From a virus: a stretch of 40,246 nucleotides of DNA. The notes under the pieces were generated by a model. That model was not told the origin of the DNA, made no database searches, and saw only the letters and a program-made list of their open reading frames with translations. Below are positions 1-8,186 of the stretch, in pieces; positions within the stretch are counted from its first letter, which is position 1; the number at the start of each line of letters is the position of its first letter. A program made the position numbers and the translations under genes. Location of the stretch: positions 1 through 40,246 of IMG/VR virus record IMGVR_UViG_3300020020_000096. The stretch is one strand, 5' to 3'.

Positions 1-132
1 AAAACGTCTTTCTTTAAACGAAATTGAGATCCGCGGAACGGACCGCACCATCGGAGAAACGGCAGAAGAAGCGCAGTTGGGTAACACTCGCCTGGGTTAC
101 GGTGAACGATTGGTTGTCCAACTTGGCCTGGT
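1..132. repeat. terminal direct repeat, left copy
   Basis: Positions 7-132 are identical to 40121-40246. Extending left, positions 1-5 also match 40115-40119, with a single mismatch at position 6 (G here, C at 40120). This is the pattern of a circular molecule assembled with a 126-base overlap, although a real short terminal repeat cannot be excluded. The right-hand version preserves an AGAGG Shine-Dalgarno site for the gene starting at 40112, so the base at position 6 is probably the erroneous or variant one. Confidence 0.95.
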
Positions 133-1150
133 CGAGCGCGGCGGCGGACTGGGTGCGCGTGATCCAGTTGCCGGCCTGCGTCATCAGCGCCAGCCGGCTT
201 CCCCCCGCCTCCGACACCTGGAGATCCCCCGTGGTCTGCGTCCCAATCCACATAACCGGCGATGCCGCGTTGTAGCCCACCCCAACCGAATACGGTTCGC
301 TGTTGGCTTTGAACATGGACCGCCCGCCGGCCACCTGAAACCGGAATGACGGGTTGTCTATGCCCACCCCTACGTCGCCGCCGGTGGTGATCCGCACCCG
401 CTCCGACCCGCCGCAGAGGAACAGGATCGGACGCGCCACAGACACAATGCTGAACAGGCTGTTGATGTCAGTAATGTAGCTGGTGAGGCTTGTAGCATTT
501 GCGGAGAACAGGTACCCACAGCCTTTAGCCACACCACCCGCTACCTCCATGTAGGAGCCGGAAGTGTTGGACTCGGCGAAGATCTGTGTTCCTGAACCAG
601 GGGTTACACCGGAGGAAGAAGTGGATGTCCTCACCTTCCCGCCTACCGACAGCACGCTGGTCCCGTCATCGACTATTGCCCCGATACGGAAGCGCCCTTG
701 CGGAGAGATCTGTACCAACGCGCCCAGTGTGGAGTGCTGTATCTTCAAGTCACCGCTAGTGTCGCCGCCCGTCGTCATCTGCCAGTAATTGATGGCCCCC
801 GCGCTCACCGCCATATACAAAGCCGCCATGCCCGTGGGCGCGGCGTCCGCACTCTGGATGTAGACGGCCCCTGTCCCGGATTGCCGGACGAGCACACCTG
901 GCACACCCGCCGCCACCCCCACCCCAATCGTTCCCATCACCGTCAGATCGTCGCCGAGAGTAATATCGTCCGTGACATTCATGGACCCCGTCACCGTGAC
1001 CGGCCCAGTGAATGTAGGCGCGACTAAGTTGGCCTTCTTGAACATTTCGGCATCGATCAGGATCGTGGTCGCGTTTAACTCATCCCCCCAGGTATCGAGG
1101 TCCGCGCCCACGGTGGGCATGTTCCAGACGTAGTTTGCTGTATTCGGCAT
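14..1150 (-). CDS. tail fibre / appendage protein
   Basis: This 378-aa protein is probably an adsorption appendage. After a short N-terminal segment (VWNMPTVGADLDTWGDELN, about residues 8-26) come low-complexity beta repeats rich in Gly, Thr and Val, such as VTGSMNVTDDITLGDDLTV, as in trimeric fibres. No enzymatic motif is visible. The conserved-looking N-terminus suggests a virion anchor followed by a variable shaft. The start follows GGATAAAGC. It lies just downstream of the adaptor gene, and its stop is 15 bases before the next late gene once the circle is closed (40112), so it is inside the late operon, not at its end. Fibre function is inferred from composition and position. Confidence 0.65.
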   Translation of the reverse strand: MPNTANYVWNMPTVGADLDTWGDELNATTILIDAEMFKKANLVAPTFTGPVTVTGSMNVTDDITLGDDLTVMGTIGVGVAAGVPGVLVRQSGTGAVYIQSADAAPTGMAALYMAVSAGAINYWQMTTGGDTSGDLKIQHSTLGALVQISPQGRFRIGAIVDDGTSVLSVGGKVRTSTSSSGVTPGSGTQIFAESNTSGSYMEVAGGVAKGCGYLFSANATSLTSYITDINSLFSIVSVARPILFLCGGSERVRITTGGDVGVGIDNPSFRFQVAGGRSMFKANSEPYSVGVGYNAASPVMWIGTQTTGDLQVSEAGGSRLALMTQAGNWITRTQSAAALDQAKLDNQSFTVTQASVTQLRFFCRFSDGAVRSADLNFV

Positions 1151-1153
1151 GCT

Positions 1154-1774
1154 TTATCCAATCGCCGCGAAGCGCGGCTTTGCGCTGGTAGTGACCTTGG
1201 CCCGCTCGGTTTCCATGCGGATCGACTCGACGCAATCGGTGAGCGCGGCGAGAGAGAAGGCGATGCCGTCCGGATCCCGGATGAACTGGTTGGCGTACCA
1301 GAGCGCCCCGTACAGGTAGGTATCCGGGTATTTTTCGAGGAGCCAATTCGTCGGCGCCGCATCGGTCAAGGGTGGGACCTCGGCATAGTGGTCGAGTTGC
1401 GCCTCATAGGAGGTGGTGTCCGGCGCCGGCGCGAAACGCATCTGCCGGCCAACGAAAGTGAAGAACCGCGGCTTGCCGGATGGGGCGTAGATCTGTTTCT
1501 TTTCGAGGAACGTCTGCGGTGTAACGTACTCGATCTCACAGCCATCGGCATCCGTCATCGCGATGTTCTCGGCCAGCCGGAAGTTTGACGGCAGCGGCAG
1601 GTATTCGCCGGTGATGGTGAGGGGGAGAATGGATCGCTGCTCCTCACACCGCAGGTTGCGGTTGAGATACTTTTCCGCCAGTGCGATGAAGGTTTTGATC
1701 TGGACCGTCAGGTCACTGCGGTTCAGCCAGTCGGCGATCTCGGCCTGCAACTCGGTGTAGTTGGCGAAGGGCAT
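1154..1774 (-). CDS. SU10-type head-tail adaptor protein
   Basis: This 206-aa protein matches the SU10_adaptor type of podovirus connector protein that docks under the portal. The signature is at the N-terminus: NYTELQAEIADWLNRSDL, then IKTFIALAEKYLNRNLR, followed by a beta region and a helical C-terminus with the YLYGALWYANQF segment near residue 160. Length is usual for the family. The start is preceded by GGGGGACctataa, a good ribosome site inside the previous gene's end. It follows the capsid gene and a 102-aa gene and precedes the fibre, the order expected for a connector in podovirus late operons. The family call comes from recalled sequence pattern, not a search. Confidence 0.8.
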   Translation of the reverse strand: MPFANYTELQAEIADWLNRSDLTVQIKTFIALAEKYLNRNLRCEEQRSILPLTITGEYLPLPSNFRLAENIAMTDADGCEIEYVTPQTFLEKKQIYAPSGKPRFFTFVGRQMRFAPAPDTTSYEAQLDHYAEVPPLTDAAPTNWLLEKYPDTYLYGALWYANQFIRDPDGIAFSLAALTDCVESIRMETERAKVTTSAKPRFAAIG

Positions 1775-2083
1775 TTATAGGTCCCCCGGCATGGTGCGGA
1801 AGGCCCGGTTATCGGGATCCATGAGCCATTTATGCAGGGCCTTCTGATCGTTGAGGATGCCCTGGCGCTGGAGATCGGCATAGACGGCCATGGGGATGCT
1901 GGCCACAACCCGCCCGCTGCCCCATCGCGGGCGTTCGCCAGCATCATTGTAGAGCGCCTTATTGCGCTCAACAATTTCAGTGACATCCTGCTCCGATTTG
2001 AAATGGAGCTTTCCGTCAATGTCGTCCGTCCATACCTCATCGGTGACGCCGGACGGCAGTTCTTTCTCGTAGATCTGGTCCAT
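1775..2083 (-). CDS. conserved phage protein between capsid and adaptor
   Basis: This 102-aa protein has no assigned function. It ends in KWLMDPDNRAFRTMPGDL and contains VVASIPMAVYADLQRQGIL. I recognise this pattern from small proteins encoded beside major capsid genes of podoviruses, but the role is unknown; a head-completion or structural role is possible. I chose the ATG at 2083 because AAGAGGAG lies 6-9 bases upstream. An in-frame upstream extension to 2188 would run into the capsid gene and has an implausible Pro/Arg-rich sequence. Its stop abuts the adaptor start. Confidence 0.75.
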   Translation of the reverse strand: MDQIYEKELPSGVTDEVWTDDIDGKLHFKSEQDVTEIVERNKALYNDAGERPRWGSGRVVASIPMAVYADLQRQGILNDQKALHKWLMDPDNRAFRTMPGDL

Positions 2084-2105
2084 ACCTGCTCCTCTTGGAT
2101 AAAGC

Positions 2106-2131
2106 GGGAGGGGCCGTGCAGGACCCCTCCC
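2106..2131 (-). terminator. strong hairpin after capsid gene
   Basis: GGGAGGGG (2106-2113) and CCCCTCCC (2124-2131) form a perfect 8-bp GC stem with a 10-base loop. On the minus strand it follows the capsid stop by about 20 bases and is trailed only by GCTTTAT, so it is at best a partial terminator. It may also act as an mRNA 3' stabiliser that raises capsid expression relative to downstream genes. The function is inferred. Confidence 0.5.
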
Positions 2132-2150
2132 AATCTGGTTAGGAGGATGG

Positions 2151-3128
2151 TTACGACAGATCGGTGACGAGGCCGTGCGCGGCCTCATTTTTGACGCGCA
2201 GGCCCCACTCGATCAGCATCAACCGCTTTTCCGCATCGCCCGTTTTGGCGAGAGGGGTGGTCGTGTAATCACGCAGGGTAACCTTCTCGGCGAACTCGGG
2301 GTCGAGCAGGAGGCAATCCTGGTTGGCGCCGCTGCGCATGTACCGATTCGGAACTACCTGGAGGGTGCCGAAATCGGACAGGTAGACATCGGCTGTTCCC
2401 TGGATGGTGGTGGGCTTGTTGGCCGGCGACTCGTACCTCTGCGCCGCGATCCCGGGGAAGGTCGAGAAGATCCCTTTTTGCTTTGGTCCCATCATCGCAA
2501 TGGTGGGTTTGGCGCCGTTGACGTAGCAGAGCTGCATCGTGTCTTTTAAGAGCTGCTCCGTGAACACCCGCGCCGTGCCGTTGTCGCGGGGATCGGTGGG
2601 GACCGTGGTGTAGACCGGATTCGTACCCGTCAGGCCGAAGGAGACGTTGGTTTTGATCCAGGCCAGAATACCAGCGGTGGTGCGGGCGGTGGTGGTCGAG
2701 CCGGCGGACGCCGCCTGGTTCGACACCATGATGAACTCGACATCGCGCTTGAGTTCCGCCCCGATTTTCGACATCTGGTACTGCATCTCGTCCGGCCCGC
2801 GGCCCGCCTTCACCACCTTCTGGTTGGTGCCGGAAACGATGACCCGTTTGGACGAGATCTGCATGTAGTTGCCCAGGCGCACGGTGGGCGTGGCCGCGGG
2901 GTATGCGGTCGCGTCATAGTCCTCGCCCTCGATCTGGGCGTTGGCCGCGGCGGCAGCTAATGCGTCAGTTTGCCACTCGAAAAACGTCTGCGTGGGTTTT
3001 TGTCCGCCCGTTCCGATAGCCGTCGTAAACGGCGTATCCGTAGGCGAAATCATACTTATGACGTCGGATAAGCTCTCCCGAATTCCCTTAGTGGCGTACG
3101 TGGTGTACGTGATGTCCTTGAATGCCAT
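2151..3128 (-). CDS. major capsid protein (SU10-type)
   Basis: This 325-aa protein forms the head lattice. It has the pattern of the SU10 major capsid family: an N-terminal TYATKGIRESLSDVISMISP segment, PFTTAIG, then FFEWQTDAL near residue 45, RVIVSGTNQKV, and a C-terminus with CLLLDPEFAEKVTLRDY and LIEWGLRVKNEAAHG. The ATG at 3128 is preceded by AAAGGActaatgcc; an upstream in-frame extension to 3185 overlaps the scaffold end and lacks a better site. It lies directly after the scaffold gene, the usual assembly pair. The SU10 family assignment is from recalled motifs. The identity as capsid is well supported by order and length. Confidence 0.9.
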   Translation of the reverse strand: MAFKDITYTTYATKGIRESLSDVISMISPTDTPFTTAIGTGGQKPTQTFFEWQTDALAAAAANAQIEGEDYDATAYPAATPTVRLGNYMQISSKRVIVSGTNQKVVKAGRGPDEMQYQMSKIGAELKRDVEFIMVSNQAASAGSTTTARTTAGILAWIKTNVSFGLTGTNPVYTTVPTDPRDNGTARVFTEQLLKDTMQLCYVNGAKPTIAMMGPKQKGIFSTFPGIAAQRYESPANKPTTIQGTADVYLSDFGTLQVVPNRYMRSGANQDCLLLDPEFAEKVTLRDYTTTPLAKTGDAEKRLMLIEWGLRVKNEAAHGLVTDLS

Positions 3129-3150
3129 GGCATTAGTCCTTTTAGAAGGC

Positions 3151-4128
3151 TCATAAGAATTTCCCCATGAGCGCGGCGGCGTCACGGACGCTGCCGGTTC
3201 TTTCCAGGCGCTTCAGTTGCTGCCGATGCGAAGAAGACTGAACGGGCGCGGCGTTGGAGGGGGGCGCCTGGCGCGGTACGAGCTTCTGCTGGTTCTGGAC
3301 CTTGGTCCGTCCGGATACCAACTTGTCGTACATCATCGCCTTGCGCAGAACCAAAACGGTGCGGTGATCGACCACCCCTTTTAGCTCCTCATCGGAGAAT
3401 CCGGCCTTGCGCCCGAAAGCGACGAGTTCTTCCTTACCCTTGCGGGCTTTCTCCTCGTCCTTCCACTCGGGAATCGCCGCGGCGAGGCGTTCGGCCTCCT
3501 CCGCAATCGTTTGCTCCCGCGCCGCGACTTCATCACGGCGGGCGCGTTCGTTCGACCAGTTCAACTGCTGCTCCAACTCGGCCACTTTTTGCTGGTGGAT
3601 CTGGCGCTTGGTCCACTCGACCGAGAACTGTATCGGGTCCTCGTTCTGGAGCCGCGCCCAATCGGGTTCGACCGGCGCTTCCGTCTTGAGCTTTTGCACC
3701 ATCTGGTTCGCCCAATGGGCGTACTGCTGGCGCTCCTGCTTAAGCGTGTTCAGCTCCGCCTCCACAGCCTTCCTGTGTCCGGCAACTTCCTGTGCTTTCC
3801 TGGTGTAATCGGACTGCCTTGAGTATCCGGACATCAACTCCTTCAGCGTCACGCGAGACTCTTCCCCGTTCACTTTGACGGTGTAAGTTCTCTCGCGTTT
3901 AGACTGCGGAGTTTCGTCCTCTTCCTCGTCGCTATCGTCCTCTTCCTGGTCGTCTTCCTCGCCATCGTCATCGGGGTCATCGTCCCCTTCGACATCGGCA
4001 AGTCCGTCTTCCGGGACTTCCTGGTTGTCTTCCTCCGGGTCCTGTCCTGTCTCGCCATTGGCGAGGAAAGCCCCCATGCGGGAAACAACGTCCGGGTTTG
4101 GCGATCCGTTTAATAGGTTGTCGCTCAT
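3151..4128 (-). CDS. capsid scaffold / assembly protein
   Basis: This 325-aa protein is likely the internal scaffold that guides capsid assembly. Residues about 31-75 are almost entirely acidic (many Asp and Glu), followed by a basic stretch (SKRERTYTVKVNGEE), a motif KELMSGYSRQSDYTRKAQEV, and a long charged coiled coil from about 105 to 215. The C-terminus (LKRLERTGSVRDAAALMGKFL) is a short basic helix, as expected for a capsid-binding tail. The start codon overlaps the previous stop as ATGA, with TTGGAGAAA upstream. The capsid gene follows 22 bases on. No protease domain is seen. Confidence 0.85.
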   Translation of the reverse strand: MSDNLLNGSPNPDVVSRMGAFLANGETGQDPEEDNQEVPEDGLADVEGDDDPDDDGEEDDQEEDDSDEEEDETPQSKRERTYTVKVNGEESRVTLKELMSGYSRQSDYTRKAQEVAGHRKAVEAELNTLKQERQQYAHWANQMVQKLKTEAPVEPDWARLQNEDPIQFSVEWTKRQIHQQKVAELEQQLNWSNERARRDEVAAREQTIAEEAERLAAAIPEWKDEEKARKGKEELVAFGRKAGFSDEELKGVVDHRTVLVLRKAMMYDKLVSGRTKVQNQQKLVPRQAPPSNAAPVQSSSHRQQLKRLERTGSVRDAAALMGKFL

Positions 4129-4415
4129 GCATTTTCTCCAAACTTTTCACGGCGGGCCGCGGCATTCAGATCGTGCTGGGCCTTATCGCCGTTTTGTACT
4201 AAAATTTCAAGTTTCGTTCTTAACTCGTCCACAAGAAACAGCCGCTGATGCAGCGCCTCCCGTTCGATGGGGTCCTTGGACATGCGCCAGTCGCGCACGA
4301 TATCTTCCCTTATGACCCGGAAGGCGTTGTCCAGGATCGGATCGGTAAGAAGATCCTTGGCACGGGCGGCAAGCCTCAACTCTTCCTCACGGCTGGTTTC
4401 AAACTGGGCCTGCAT
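4125..4415 (-). CDS. small helical protein between portal and scaffold
   Basis: This 96-aa protein is predicted to be nearly all helical and highly charged, with heptad-like spacing in EREALHQRLFLVDELRTKLEIL. I do not recognise a family. Position between portal and scaffold suggests a small head-assembly factor. Its start lies inside the last codons of the portal gene, with a strong AAGGAGG site 5 bases before the ATG, and its stop overlaps the scaffold start as ATGA, so the three genes are translationally linked. Confidence 0.8.
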   Translation of the reverse strand: MQAQFETSREEELRLAARAKDLLTDPILDNAFRVIREDIVRDWRMSKDPIEREALHQRLFLVDELRTKLEILVQNGDKAQHDLNAAARREKFGENA

Positions 4416-6795
4416 CGGGGCCTCCTTCCATCGGAGGGGTTGGGGGTTGCTGGGCCTGCTGATTCTGGATCTGTTGGACCTTGGCCTGGAGGCCCATCGC
4501 GGCGGTTTCCCGCGCCGCGTCCGCTTTGATTCCGGTAGTCTGCAAAGCGGTATCGCGGCGCGAATCCTCCTGGTAGAGGGCCGTTTCCTGCTGGCGGGCG
4601 CCTTGGGAATCCTGCTGTTGTTGCTGGGCGGCGCGGGCCGCTTGCGCTTCCTGGAATTGGGAGGCCATCCGGTCGCGCTCCAGGTTTGCCTGGATCGTCG
4701 CGATATCCACCTCGGCGCCGTATTTCAATTCCAGTTCGCGGGCCTTCAGCAGAATGTTCGATTCGTTGAGGTCACGCTCCCTATCATTCTTTAAGAGCAT
4801 GTCCTGTTTCTTCAGGTCGAGTTCCGCCGCTTTCATCTGGATATCGGCCTTGATGGAATCGGCCTGGACCTGGGCGAGGATCATCGCCGATTTTTCCTCG
4901 GGGGTCGGCTCTTTCGGCTGCGGCGGGGGCGGGGTCCAGTCCGCCGGCACCTTATTTAAGAACATGCCAGGATCGACAAAACCGGCCATCTCGACCAGCT
5001 TGGCGAGGGTGGTGCGGTACTGGGAGACGGTGACGAGAGGGTTTTGGGGGCCGTAGATCTGGAGTATCTGCTCCTGCTTGGAGGCGATCAGCTGCAGGGC
5101 CTGCTTGCGCTCTTCCAAGGTGGAAGAGCCAACGGCCACGTTGATCGCCACATCGGTATCGGCGTTCCACTCGGACGGATTGACGGGGACCCAGGTGTTT
5201 CTGAGTTTGATGACGCGCTCTTTTTCCTGGTGCCGGCAGGCGAGTCCGAGAAGGCCCCGCATCATTCTCTTAAGGCCCGTCTCGGCGAAGATCCTGGCGA
5301 TCAGTTCGATATGCTGATGGGCGCCGTTGACCGTCGCCGCGACGGCTGCCTTTGTTGTTGACTGCAGGGCGTCGGCATCGAGGCCCGCGGCGGCGCGGGA
5401 GATGCCGGTCCGGTCCTCTTTCACCCTGTCCCAATAATTCAACATGGGTTCGGCTTCCCGGCCCAGGTAGGGAGTGACCAGGGGCTGGCACATCCCCGGC
5501 GCACGCATGCGGATGGGTCCGCCCGTCTCATTATTTAAGACGTCGGCGATATTGACCTGGCCTTCGACAATGGCCATCCGCGGGACGATGGCCTGCGCCA
5601 GCGAGTCGAGGGATTTCCGGAGGATCGATGATTTCACCCGCTGGACGTCCATCACCTGGTCCGCAATAGAATTGCCGAAGAGAGTATGCGGCGTCGGATT
5701 CGGGCAGAAGTTCGCGAAGGGCCGCTCGGTCGCCGGCTCATTGGCGACGATCTCATAGTCCGGGCCGATGCAGCAGATCTTCCGCATCTCGGCGATGCCG
5801 TCCCCATCGTAGTCCACCCGGACGTACACCTCGGTGTAAAGAACCGGACGAGTCGCCTCGTCGGAGGACTCATCGACTAAAGAGTTGGCGCCGGGGAGAC
5901 GCTGGACCGCCTCTTCCGAGTGCGAAGTGAATTCATGCAGGCCGGCGGATTCCAGGACATCGTCCCACTTGTAGCCGAGTGCCACCAGATCAGAGACGGT
6001 CAGGTAACGGCGATGCCCCACCAGGCGGGCCGAGTCCAGGCACTTCGCGGTGCGGTTGCACAAGAACTCTTCCGGCGGGATAGCGGCGATACGGATCCGC
6101 CCGGAGGCATTGGCGCGGCGGGTGATGACGATGTTGAGGGTGCCGTCCGGATTCTCGGAAACATTGGTGCGGGTGTTTTCGTCGAGTTGCTTGGCGTCCG
6201 TAATGAGCATCGCCGATGTTTCTATGGGGAGATCCTCATACTCATCGGTCACCATTTCCGCGGACGTGTCCCACCACCACGTCACCACGCCCTGGCTGCG
6301 GATCAGTGCGTCTAAGAAGGCGCTATGGAGGATCAGGAAACCGGGATTATCGACGCGAATGACAAAGTTGATAAAATCCGTCATCTGCTCTGCGACAGGC
6401 ACATCATTGGGAGTTCGCGGTATGAACTCCGCGATATTCTCCGGACCCAGGAACATCCTTATTATTGAGGGGAGAATGGCGTGGACCGTATCATGCACAT
6501 CCCTGGAGACGACTTTGGACCGGCCCTCCTCCTCATCCCCGAAGGGTTCCCCGTCGTAGTAGTTTGTGGCAAGGCGGCGGGGTTCGGCCAGGTCGGAGAT
6601 GACCTGCTCGGCTTCCTCGATCTCATCGCGGACGATGCGCTGCAGTTCATCGTCATCGAGCGGGACCGGGCCGTTGGGGTCCGGAGGTTGTTCCACGGGC
6701 GCGCCGCCCCCCGGCACCTCACTCTCGGGATGATATTCGGGGGGTACGGCGGCGCGTGGAAAGGCATCAGAACCGGAATCGTGGTAGCGATTCAT
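4399..6795 (-). CDS. portal protein (SU10-type)
   Basis: This 798-aa protein forms the ring through which DNA enters the head. Recognisable segments are DDELQRIVRDEIEEAEQ near residue 50, YYDGEPFGDEEEGRSKVVSR near 78, the central HTLFGNSIADQVMDVQR segment and the DRTGISRAAAGLDADALQ segment, all typical of long podovirus portals. The last about 170 residues are a Gln/Ala-rich coiled coil, often seen in SU10-type portals. I start at 6795 because the region upstream carries a TACCCT box 8 bases before the ATG and a CATGACGTCATG element, which together look like a promoter for a nearly leaderless mRNA. No Shine-Dalgarno site precedes the start. The divergent partner is the gene at 6878. Confidence 0.9.
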   Translation of the reverse strand: MNRYHDSGSDAFPRAAVPPEYHPESEVPGGGAPVEQPPDPNGPVPLDDDELQRIVRDEIEEAEQVISDLAEPRRLATNYYDGEPFGDEEEGRSKVVSRDVHDTVHAILPSIIRMFLGPENIAEFIPRTPNDVPVAEQMTDFINFVIRVDNPGFLILHSAFLDALIRSQGVVTWWWDTSAEMVTDEYEDLPIETSAMLITDAKQLDENTRTNVSENPDGTLNIVITRRANASGRIRIAAIPPEEFLCNRTAKCLDSARLVGHRRYLTVSDLVALGYKWDDVLESAGLHEFTSHSEEAVQRLPGANSLVDESSDEATRPVLYTEVYVRVDYDGDGIAEMRKICCIGPDYEIVANEPATERPFANFCPNPTPHTLFGNSIADQVMDVQRVKSSILRKSLDSLAQAIVPRMAIVEGQVNIADVLNNETGGPIRMRAPGMCQPLVTPYLGREAEPMLNYWDRVKEDRTGISRAAAGLDADALQSTTKAAVAATVNGAHQHIELIARIFAETGLKRMMRGLLGLACRHQEKERVIKLRNTWVPVNPSEWNADTDVAINVAVGSSTLEERKQALQLIASKQEQILQIYGPQNPLVTVSQYRTTLAKLVEMAGFVDPGMFLNKVPADWTPPPPQPKEPTPEEKSAMILAQVQADSIKADIQMKAAELDLKKQDMLLKNDRERDLNESNILLKARELELKYGAEVDIATIQANLERDRMASQFQEAQAARAAQQQQQDSQGARQQETALYQEDSRRDTALQTTGIKADAARETAAMGLQAKVQQIQNQQAQQPPTPPMEGGPDAGPV

Positions 6796-6803
6796 TGTTT
6801 CTG

Positions 6804-6832
6804 AGGGTACACGACGCCATGACGTCATGCAA
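6804..6832 (-). promoter_or_regulatory. candidate portal-operon promoter
   Basis: On the minus strand TTGCAT (6832-6827) and TACCCT (6809-6804) are separated by 17 bases. The box ends 8 bases before the portal ATG, so the transcript would have almost no leader. The TGACGTCA element occupies the spacer next to the -35 box, where a repressor would block polymerase. The assignment is based on pattern only. Confidence 0.55.
6818..6829. promoter_or_regulatory. CATGACGTCATG operator-like palindrome (site 1)
   Basis: This is a perfect 12-bp palindrome between the divergent portal gene (minus) and the 128-aa gene (plus). It is one of five exact copies of CATGACGTCA; a sixth copy has one mismatch. 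All lie upstream of or across gene starts. It overlaps the candidate portal promoter and sits just upstream of a possible plus-strand promoter (TATTCT at 6853). Confidence 0.7.
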
Positions 6833-6877
6833 GTCAGGAGGAGTTGGCGAGGTATTCTATAGCCTACGGAAAACGAC

Positions 6878-7264
6878 ATGGGCAGAAAAAAGAAAACAGA
6901 AAACGACGGCAAAGAACGCATCCCCTGCGCGTTGGGACTCCCCGATGGGCATTACCTGGAAAACGACTGGCCCGGAGGGGGGAGCGGTAACGGGTTCGAC
7001 GTCAAAAACGGCGAGATATACCTGTCCCCCGGCTCTTTCGCCCCCATGGAGGCGGTGACGGAAAAACGGGACCGCATCCAGGCCCTTGTCCGGCTGCACA
7101 ACAGTTGGTTCGCTGATGAGTTGGCCGGTATCGCCAAAGCGGAAGAGGAGTTCTGGGACCGGATCATGGACAAGCTATCCATTCCCCAGGAAGTCAACAT
7201 CACCATCAACCGGAGGGGTGTCATCCGCAAAGTCCCGGAGAAGGCCCTGAAGGGGGAAGTCTAA
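6878..7264 (+). CDS. unknown 128-aa protein, inserted in late region
   Basis: I do not recognise this gene. The protein begins with a basic segment (MGRKKKTEND), then a Gly-rich stretch and, from about residue 55, a helical region (EKRDRIQALVRLHNSWFADEL) and a C-terminal strand pair (VNITINRRGVIRKVP). It is on the plus strand inside an otherwise minus-strand late region, so it behaves like a separately controlled accessory gene. GGA lies 8 bases before the ATG, and a TATTCT box lies about 20 bases upstream. Its stop overlaps the stop of the convergent gene at 7261. It shares the site-1 palindrome with the portal promoter. Confidence 0.75.
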   Translation: MGRKKKTENDGKERIPCALGLPDGHYLENDWPGGGSGNGFDVKNGEIYLSPGSFAPMEAVTEKRDRIQALVRLHNSWFADELAGIAKAEEEFWDRIMDKLSIPQEVNITINRRGVIRKVPEKALKGEV

Positions 7265-7476
7265 ACCGTGCTGCCCGCCGCCTCGAATCTCCCCTTGCCG
7301 TCGAACACAAAGACCGGCGGGTAATCGCAGCCCAGATCGTAGTAGGCCGAATCCAGCATCAAAATTACCCGGCTTGTGTCATATGGCCTGGACTCGCGCG
7401 GGCCGTCCGGAGGAAGAGAGTGGAGAGTCAGGCCGAAAGACTCCATCAGGGCTTTGAACTTTTCCAGGTCTGTCAT
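7261..7476 (-). CDS. unknown 71-aa protein
   Basis: This is a small soluble protein without a recognised domain. It has a helical N-terminus (MTDLEKFKALMESFGL) and a beta-rich remainder (VILMLDSAYYDLGCDYPPVFVFDGKGRFE), suggesting a compact alpha/beta fold. The start overlaps the previous stop as ATGA, so it is probably co-translated with the 102-aa gene upstream. It is the last gene of the terminase-led segment before the convergent plus-strand gene. Confidence 0.7.
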   Translation of the reverse strand: MTDLEKFKALMESFGLTLHSLPPDGPRESRPYDTSRVILMLDSAYYDLGCDYPPVFVFDGKGRFEAAGSTV

Positions 7477-7781
7477 TTCCGCGCCAGCCGCTCAAAGTCA
7501 TCCTGGCGCAGGACAAAGAACCGGCCCTTACGCCCCAGCGTGTCCGCCCGGACCGCCATCCGAAAACAGGAGAGCAACTGCCCGTGCAGGAAGGCCTCAT
7601 CCTCCGTCAACGTCCGTCTATGGGCTGTGCCGATCAGCACGTTGAGAAGATCAATAGCCTCCTCCTCGGACAGGGGAGGAAGGGGGCGGATATTCGGACG
7701 GTCCTTTTCGGTCTGATCGAGACTGGCGGAAAGGCTTTGTTTCATCCGCTCCAACTCTTCGTACGTCCACGGCGATTGCAT
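7473..7781 (-). CDS. unknown 102-aa protein
   Basis: No family is recognised. The protein is mostly helical, with an N-terminal WTYEELERMKQSLSASLDQTEKD and a second helical half containing LSEEEAIDLLNVLIGTAHRRTLTEDEAFLHGQLL. GGGGAG sites lie just before the ATG in the short gap after the zinc-finger gene. It forms an ATGA overlap with the 71-aa gene downstream. Membership of the terminase-led transcription unit suggests a packaging or head role, but nothing in the sequence proves it. Confidence 0.7.
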   Translation of the reverse strand: MQSPWTYEELERMKQSLSASLDQTEKDRPNIRPLPPLSEEEAIDLLNVLIGTAHRRTLTEDEAFLHGQLLSCFRMAVRADTLGRKGRFFVLRQDDFERLARK

Positions 7782-7786
7782 CTCCC

Positions 7787-8176
7787 CTAACTCCCCATCG
7801 GCGCGTCCGCGCAGGCGGCGATCTCGGACCGCCGGACGTCCAGTCCCCTGTCCAGGAAACCCGGGCTGGTGGAATCCACCGTCCGTCCATAATGGCGGGC
7901 CTCAGACGAGCGCAACTCCGGGTACACCCACATTATGCCGCTGAAATGGACCCAGTCCTCCCGGCAATAGACGGCGTCCTCATAGAAGAAAACAAACCCG
8001 TTTTTGAGGATGGCCAAATACTCAAAATGATCCACGGCGGACTTATCCAGAGCCAGGTCAATAGGCCCTTGCCCCGATTCCAGCAATGCCTTCACCGCCG
8101 GATGATGGGGGCAAGTGGCGCTATGCGCCTTCAACTCTTCCAGGGTGCCGTCGAACTGACAGAATATGCATTTCAT
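7787..8176 (-). CDS. small zinc-finger-like protein
   Basis: This 129-aa protein opens with a probable metal site: CIFC at residues 3-6 and a following H-x4-C-x-H-H cluster (HSATCPHH), a C2H2/C2HC-like zinc finger. The finger is followed by HPAVKALLE, a combination I know from small phage proteins. The rest is an alpha/beta region (ILKNGFVFFYEDAVYCREDWVHF). It may bind nucleic acid, but this is not shown. The ATG at 8176 follows AGGtccac; an upstream TTG at 8194 would overlap the terminase end. It sits 10 bases after terL. Confidence 0.7.
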   Translation of the reverse strand: MKCIFCQFDGTLEELKAHSATCPHHPAVKALLESGQGPIDLALDKSAVDHFEYLAILKNGFVFFYEDAVYCREDWVHFSGIMWVYPELRSSEARHYGRTVDSTSPGFLDRGLDVRRSEIAACADAPMGS

Positions 8177-8186
8177 GTGGACCTGA

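Noticed and set aside
3054-3070. GACGTC words inside genes (for example 3060, 7006, 16440, 23205, 30434)
   Set aside because: They lack the full CATGACGTCA 10-mer and fit ordinary GC-rich codons such as GAC-GTC.
6796-6921. 42-residue N-terminal extension of the portal
   Set aside because: It crosses the CATGACGTCATG palindrome and promoter-like boxes; the sequence is hydrophobic shadow without a ribosome site.
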